Source of the DNA: Pezicula radicicola
Lineage: Eukaryota; Ascomycota; Leotiomycetes; Helotiales; Dermateaceae
Reading direction: 5' to 3'
Assembly (NCBI GenBank): GCA_003008705.1
Contig: PDUO01000044.1
Location: 250,004 to 314,003, forward strand
Length of the DNA stretch: 64,000 nt
A program made the translations under genes and the position numbers. Below are positions 58,561-64,000 of this stretch, piece by piece. Every line of letters starts with the position of its first letter. Within the stretch, counting starts at the first letter, position 1. A model generated the notes under the pieces. The model was not told where the DNA came from, ran no database searches, and saw only the letters and a program-made list of their open reading frames with translations.

Positions 58561-58777
58561 GCAGACAATTAAACTCTGCCTCAACACACTAATTGCCTGT
58601 CGTATTATCGAGGCTCTTAACTTAAGGAGAGTTGCCATAATTACGGCCTACATAAAACTAGCAACCTCGAGTGGACAATCATACTCTGCCTCGTATAAAC
58701 CTCCCTCTCGAGCAGACGATTATACTCTCCCTCGTCTACACCTCCCTGTCCCTCAAAGAATAGACGATTATACTCTG
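58561..58777. repeat. Degenerate repeat array
   Basis: Variants of GCAGACGATTATACTCTCCC recur at about 58561, 58671, 58712 and 58761, mixed with CCTCCCTCTCGAG-like linkers. The spacing is irregular, 40-110 bp. Confidence 0.5.
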
Positions 58778-59040
58778 TTAAGGACATTAATACATCTCTG
58801 TCCCTTGCTTGCACATATACACACACATATTGCCGAACCTCCCTTCTCTTCGATATACGTCGTTGCACAAGTACATAGGGTACACATATGCGGGCTGTAG
58901 GGGAAGGAGGAGTAGGGTTAAGAATAAGGACATAGATTTAGCGGTTAGGGTTATACATTTAAGGGTTATATATGTTTGATTTCTTATACTCTCTTACGGT
59001 TGTAGGCTTTCTGCTTCGCACAAAGCCTAAGGGTTGTGTT

Positions 59041-59154
59041 AGCTAGAAATCAGGTGATATTTAGGTACTTTTTTATCCAACTTTTGATATATATGTATAC
59101 CTACTTTAGACCTCACTTTATTCTGTAATCGATTCCTTTTTTTTTTGAGTCTAA
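59041..59154 (+). repeat. Dispersed direct repeat, copy 2
   Basis: Second copy of the segment at 58328-58440. Confidence 0.65.
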
Positions 59155-59396
59155 TACCCCTCGTAAGCTGTAGCCTGCTAGTTTAGAAGTATGAAGATGT
59201 CTAAATTTTCAAAAGTAGATACAGAAGCAGAGACAGGCCCAGCATCACGGGGTTTAACAGTGGTACCTGTAGCTGCCGCCCAACCTGCAACGATTAGAGT
59301 TCGATATCCCGCAGATAGTGTTGACTGAGAAACTCCAGAGACAGAGATAGAGCTAGGGCCGGAACCATTTCTGTACTGAGAAGGCGTTCCGCTCTG

Positions 59397-59960
59397 CTAT
59401 CGATGGAGTTTGATGCCGTTAGTGCAACTGCTAGAATGATTATAAGTATTAAAAGGCAATCGGGCAGAAGAGCTTGGTCTACATCTCTTGTCAGCTACAA
59501 TTGACCAACTACCGACACTAGTAGTATTTGGTTCCGCTCTAGCAGCGTATGGCTTGCTCGTAGAAGATCTGCTAGTTGGTATATTCTCCTTAACTGGATG
59601 TGGTTGCTTCGCCCTAATATTTGTAGCTTGTGCTGTATGAAGTGCAGTAGTTGTGAATGTGTTGACAGGGCCTGTAACAAAACCAACACAAGCACCAACG
59701 GTTAGAAGATGGGAAGCGATTCGGGTGGTAGCGGTCGCTGGTCGGTCGGCATAGGTGGTCTGCCTAGCAAAAGTTGGGACAGGTGTTTCTTTGACACTCG
59801 GGCCTGCTGTCGACTTGTACGGATCGAACCCTATTTCATCCTGATTATTGTTAGAAAACGAGAGCCTTGCCGGCTGCAGAATAGTCACATAGTCGCTAGT
59901 ATCTTCTCTTTGGGTCATCGCCCCGGCCATTTCCCTAGCCCTCATCAGGTACCATCTCAT
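59397..59960 (-). CDS. Doubtful open frame, 187 aa, no family recognised
   Basis: An uninterrupted frame with an ATG at 59960, rich in Ser, Thr and Pro (VKETPVPTFARQTTY, HPVKENIPTSRSSTSKP). It has no signal peptide, TM helix or known motif. It stands in a repeat-rich region, and part of its 5' half (59851-59894) is duplicated at 60028-60071. It may be a fragment of an old gene or chance. Confidence 0.2.
   Translation of the reverse strand: MRWYLMRAREMAGAMTQREDTSDYVTILQPARLSFSNNNQDEIGFDPYKSTAGPSVKETPVPTFARQTTYADRPATATTRIASHLLTVGACVGFVTGPVNTFTTTALHTAQATNIRAKQPHPVKENIPTSRSSTSKPYAARAEPNTTSVGSWSIVADKRCRPSSSARLPFNTYNHSSSCTNGIKLHR
59851..59894 (+). repeat. 44-bp direct repeat, copy 1
   Basis: TTAGAAAACGAGAGCC to ACATAGTC is repeated at 60028-60071 with six substitutions. 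Confidence 0.6.
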
Positions 59961-61477
59961 TCTTAGTCGCAGTCCAGCAGGGACGCACTATGTCCAAAGA
60001 ACACAAATAATTCCATCCTAACTCCCGTTAGAAAATGAGGGCCCCGCCGGCTCTAGAATACTCACATAGTCATTATCACATTCCCCCCAAAAATCTTTGC
60101 CCTATCCGTCGTCCCATCCATCCTCCTAGCATTCTCGTTATGTCCCTTCTGAGTGTTGGGTGTAGCCCGACATGCAAGCACTCGGTCCACGATTCTCGGT
60201 AGCCAAAGCTCAAATACGGACAGTGGTCGTGCCGGCTTTAGCTCTCTTTCTCAAATGAAGCGTGCAGCTTATAGCAAAATCTCCTCTCCAGGCTAGAACC
60301 TGCCTGCCGCGTCTATAAGTCTTGCACTACCCCTCTCGTATAATGTACGCTGATGGTATAACTCTGTGGGTGATACTCTAGGAAATGCTTTTTCTAAAGT
60401 AAATAGCGCGATTCGGTTCAAGAATGAATTCTTATTAGAGAATTCCAGAACCACGACGTCGTATATTTGCCCAATCCGCAGGTTCCTGCTAATAGCTTGG
60501 CCGCGTATACCCTAGTTAGGGGCTGGGTCAAATAACCAAACATGCTAGCACTGATGCTATAAATTCAAGCTTGTTAATCCGATATAGAACAAGTCAATAA
60601 TGTCCATGCAATCTTTACCACTAGTTGTAAACTTATTTACAAGTTCAGCGCGGTCATGCTCGTTAAGCTCAGCGGTGTAGCATACTAAAGGGATATTAAG
60701 AGCCGTTAAGATTGTGTTGGAAAGTAGAAATGGACTGGATTGTAGAATGATGTAGGCCTATGAGGGTACTATATACATGTAGGAATAGGGGTAAGTTGCG
60801 CGTACAATTCATGCGCATAAATACGCATAAACAGCCTGATTTTAGCAACAGATTGCATATAACAACATCTAGTTTACTAGGAGGGCACAAACTACAAAAA
60901 CTCTTTGTTGCTTTAGTACAACTAGTTCGGTAGTCATTCGGAGGAAGGATCGGATGTTAGGGGCGCCAAGACACACACAACGCAATAAGCCTAGTATATC
61001 GTCCTTGTCAGGTATCTCAAATCGCTGATCGGCTAGAATGGCGTTATGTAAAATGTTGATCCAGCAATATAGGAGGTTTAGGACACGTTTCTACATTCTG
61101 ATTAAGGAAGAAAAAACACTATCGCCTATCTAATACTACCTAAGCTAGGTAAATAATAAGATAAGTTGCCTTAGCTACTTCTGGTTCTATACGACCTTTT
61201 TAGCAGGGCCTAGCAAAACCTTTACTAGTTTGCGATAAGCCTCTACGCTCAAACTAGCGTATTGCTTAGATTTATCCTTAGTAAACCTAGTGACAGCACG
61301 ACGTGCGTAGACATAGGACATAGTATCGCCAAGTATGTTGTTAGGAAACTAAGGATTAGGAGAAACGTAGGTTCAACGGGTAAGGACTCTATCCTAGATC
61401 TTTTGAAGATAGAAACCTACTTTATACAGATCAAGTTTTTCTCTAGTAATCCAAAACTTAATCGCACTCTCGCTTAT
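59961..61477. other. Gene-free region
   Basis: Besides the 44-bp repeat copy no feature was recognised. Normal GC alternates with AT-rich patches; scattered stops in all frames suggest remnants of mobile DNA. Confidence 0.5.
60028..60071 (+). repeat. 44-bp direct repeat, copy 2
   Basis: Second copy of 59851-59894, 177 bp downstream. Confidence 0.6.
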
Positions 61478-62224
61478 CTAGTAGAAAGTACGTCGGTGGC
61501 TATAGGGAAGTAAGTATACGTTGTCTTTGAGGCTAGGTCGGTAGTTTCGTACTCGTGCTGGTTCAAGCAGCTTGGCAAATCCACCATAATCCCCTACGCG
61601 GTTTGGGACAACAGATGCTGTAGCTAGTACGATAAAGACGGGATATAGCCAAAAGATAGCCTGAAAACTTTGAGTGTCGATATTTTTGAGAATATGGGCC
61701 TCGTCGATAATTATCTTAAGGAATTTACCAGATAAGTTCCCAGGCCACTCAGGATCTAGGTCATTAAAAAGTTCCATGGCTTTGTTATGGTCCATATTCC
61801 TCTCTTTCCTACGCCACCAGTATTGTGCCTGTGGGCCGTGCCGGGAGACAAAAGTTTGGATAGAGGAAAAAATGAGCTTGTCTTCGTTTTCAGGGCTGCC
61901 ATCTAGTAGCGGGTGGTCTTGACGGAGTAGGCCGTTGACTTTGGGGTATACGTCATTTACTTTTGGCCTTGTATCTCCATAGTATATACGTGGCTGGAGT
62001 TCATCTGAAAATTCGATGACCTCGTTCACCCATTGGCGGATTAGGTCATGTAAGACAATGACCAGTGTAGGTCCTGCTGGTGGTACGGGTTCTGGAGGGT
62101 TGGGCTGTGGTGCCGATGAAGAAGAAGGTCGATTTACAAGTCGTTCCCAAACTTGTAGGTCTCGATGGTAGTGCTCACGAGCAATTCTGTGATCCAGAAA
62201 GGGCTGGACGGAGTAGGATATCAA
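61478..62224 (-). pseudogene. SNF2-type helicase fragment
   Basis: 248 codons hold the middle of a helicase ATPase domain: PTLVIVLHDLIRQWVNEV (motif Ia; relatives have VPHDL), DKLIFSSIQTFVSRHG, KIIIDEAHILKN (motif II, DEAH) and FIVLATASVVPNRVGDYGGF (motif III; relatives have TATP). The Walker A part (GxGKT) is missing upstream and motifs IV-VI downstream, so this is a fragment. The substitutions in motifs Ia and III point to decay. Such helicases are common as repeated or subtelomeric copies in fungi. Confidence 0.65.
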
Positions 62225-63427
62225 GTGGGAGTAGGAGAAGGCCGGCTTCCTTGACCTTACTAATCGGGAAAATATGTATCAATCTCCACTTCACCTCACC
62301 CTCTGTACTTGCTCAATTCAATAGTGTGATAGGGTACGGGCGTAGCGTTTGCAGCCTCGGGGCGGGACAACATTACTCCGAATGCAACTATTTAGAATAG
62401 AGCCTCCGGGCAGTTTATAGAGACCAACCATTCCTTCCTCTAATACTTTTACCCCTATCTTTGGCGCTACCTCTGCTTACTGTGCACTTGACGGCGCATC
62501 ACTCTTATCCCTTTATAATAGAACATTGGCATTTCTCTATACCACTATGGATTAAAATAGGTTTAAATGAAAAAAAATTTAGTAGTTGTACACATAAAGC
62601 ATATAAAGCCTAATTCTTATCTAACTCTGAACATTTACTAATTGTGGAATTCGGCATTAAGCGAGAAACCTCCCTTTAGAGCTTTCTGTAGGTAAAGTAA
62701 GCTGTTTGTTAGTTTGGCTGCTTTTAGGGCTTAGGTTTGATAGCCGAGGAGGTTGTTGAGGTCATTTTAGTAGATGCTAGAAAACATATATATTTCTATT
62801 TCTATAGTATCTATTCACAGAAGCCTGTGTGATAAGGTCTTTTCTTAATACTTTTGTAGCTTCGTGGTTGTAAATTTAGGATACTGTATATATTTGCTAA
62901 GGGCTATACTGTACTACTACTATGCTAGGTTTAGGAGTTATATGACTTAAGAAGAAAGTAATGGATATCGTAAGCAAAAGTGCACAACCTTTAGTCAAGT
63001 ATGTAACCTAAAAGGTGAATTTTTCGAAATTAAGTTAGTTATCTAAGGAATTGCCTAACTAGCGTAAAGCTTCAGTTTCTAAAACCTTGAGAGTTACTCA
63101 AATCGAATGAGTTACTCGTCAGCACGGATCCAACAAAACAGCCCAAAGAAGAAGAAAAAAGAAGCTATCAGTGCATATAGTTCCATCTTCAACCTAAATC
63201 ACACTTAGAAACAATTTAGTCCGTGGAAACCCCCTCGGAAAGCAAATAAACAAAAAGAATATTAATCGTGGCCACGAATTGAATTTTAGAACTTTTCTCT
63301 CAAAAATGGTTTATATACAAGAATAAATAATATGCCGACCCGGGCACCGCAAGCAAGTGCTTCTTTCTTTTGTTTTGATTTTTCGCCTTCACACCTAACA
63401 CCTAATCCATGCTTTGCTCATCTTTCT
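62225..63427. other. Gene-free region
   Basis: 1.2 kb between the helicase fragment and the pectate lyase 3' end. 62520-63050 is AT-rich. No feature was recognised. Confidence 0.5.
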
Positions 63428-64000
63428 TTATGTACTTGTAACATCGCTTGCAGAGTAGATGCAGTAAGTTCCATCAGCGCCGGAAGCATACTCGGTTGGC
63501 TCTTCGTCGTTGTCATCAGTGCCAGTATATTCGACACAAATATCGTCAACACCGCTAGCGACGATGTTGGTGAGGGTTGCAGTGTCTCCGTAGTTGTAGT
63601 TGATACCTTGAATGTACATTAGCGCTTGTCTTAAAACGAAACCAAAAAATATTGTTAGAAAAGCGAGGAGATTGAGTCAACTTACCAGCAATCTCGGAAC
63701 CATCAACAGCATAAACACTATCCATGATGACATGTCTCTCGTACATAGTATCGCAGTTACCACAAGAACGGTAAAGCTTTCCAAAAGTATCAACCGTGAA
63801 ACCAGAGATAGAAATCGTTCCAGCACCGTTATGTTGAACGACCTTATCATCAGCACCGAAAGCTCCACCTCCAATAATGTAGGTCGTTTCACCAGCATCT
63901 TGGTTCTTAACGGTGAAAGCATCCTCACAGACTGCAGACCACCAAACATTAGTCAAGGTACAAGCACCCTGGCAATGAACACCTTCAATTTGGTTGGGTC
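63428..64000 (-). CDS. Pectate lyase, polysaccharide lyase family 3 (3' part)
   Basis: The gene runs off the right edge; only its C-terminal half is here, in two exons (64000-63686 partial, 63606-63428; intron GTAAGT...CAAG). The PL3 core is clear: [59 protein letters not shown] and [14 protein letters not shown], with the Cys-containing end [20 protein letters not shown]3 enzymes are small secreted calcium-dependent lyases that cut de-esterified pectin. The signal peptide would lie beyond the window. An unusual point is the acidic run [10 protein letters not shown]. Confidence 0.9.

Larger units (their letters stand above)
57943..59396. other. Gene-free region with degenerate repeats
   Basis: It contains a tandem-like array (58561-58777) and two copies of a 113-bp segment. 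Short open frames have no family resemblance. Scattered TTAGGG-like bits (about 58910-58960) are not a telomere array. Confidence 0.5.

Noticed and set aside
58910..59040. TTAGGG-like words suggesting a telomere
   Set aside because: Only isolated, irregular occurrences, no tandem array, and genes continue to the right.
1..64000. tRNA, rRNA genes and CRISPR arrays
   Set aside because: None was recognised by eye; the tandem repeats seen are minisatellites without spacer-repeat regularity. A tRNAscan run would be decisive.

Overview
The window is nuclear DNA of a filamentous ascomycete (Pezizomycotina; probably Leotiomycetes, which is an inference). The genes carry many short introns with GT-AG or GC-AG ends and CTGAC/CTAAC-type branch points. 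Families typical of such fungi are present: Zn2Cys6 regulators with fungal-specific domains, a HET gene, 2EXR proteins, MFS permeases and a PL3 pectate lyase. Gene-rich DNA alternates with AT-rich islands, and several broken genes carry C-to-T type stop codons in CpA context, the mark of repeat-induced point mutation (RIP). The pectate lyase and the sugar-uptake genes suggest a plant-associated saprobe or pathogen.

Layout. 0-9 kb: a frameshifted 2EXR gene, a SAP-like protein, a 12-exon Dal5/TNA1-type permease and a decayed unknown gene. 9.4-24 kb: a Zn2Cys6/Fungal_trans_2 regulator whose zinc cluster is built from two microexons, a Gfo/Idh/MocA dehydrogenase divergent from an inositol-type permease, an amidase, a second Zn2Cys6 regulator and a hexose-type permease. 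24-33 kb: AT-rich DNA around a HET gene with one premature stop, and a DHA1-type MFS exporter. 33.4-41 kb: a compact sugar/polyol gene cluster (SDR, Zn2Cys6 regulator, SDR, class II aldolase). 42-51 kb: a second 2EXR protein, a broken A1 aspartic protease, a repeat-bearing cell-wall protein with frameshifts, a minisatellite, an 11-exon 7TM-like protein and a MITE-like element. 51.77-57.94 kb: a complete LTR retrotransposon with a TAAAG target duplication, RIP-saturated inside. 58-63 kb: degenerate repeats and a helicase fragment. The right edge holds the 3' part of a pectate lyase gene.

How the genes may work together. The strongest candidate for an undescribed system is the 33-41 kb cluster. 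An 11-bp motif, CTCGAGACGAG or its reverse complement, occurs exactly upstream of SDR1 (as a perfect inverted pair), SDR2 and the aldolase, with near matches upstream of the regulator and of the 22 kb hexose-type permease. This looks like a small regulon for uptake of a sugar or polyol, two NAD(P)-dependent redox steps and aldol cleavage. The 13-14 kb divergent promoter has its own four-copy element plus a cluster of CreA-like sites and may serve a related inositol/polyol oxidation module. Substrates are inferred, not shown. Exon boundaries were spliced by eye; most whole models close in frame.
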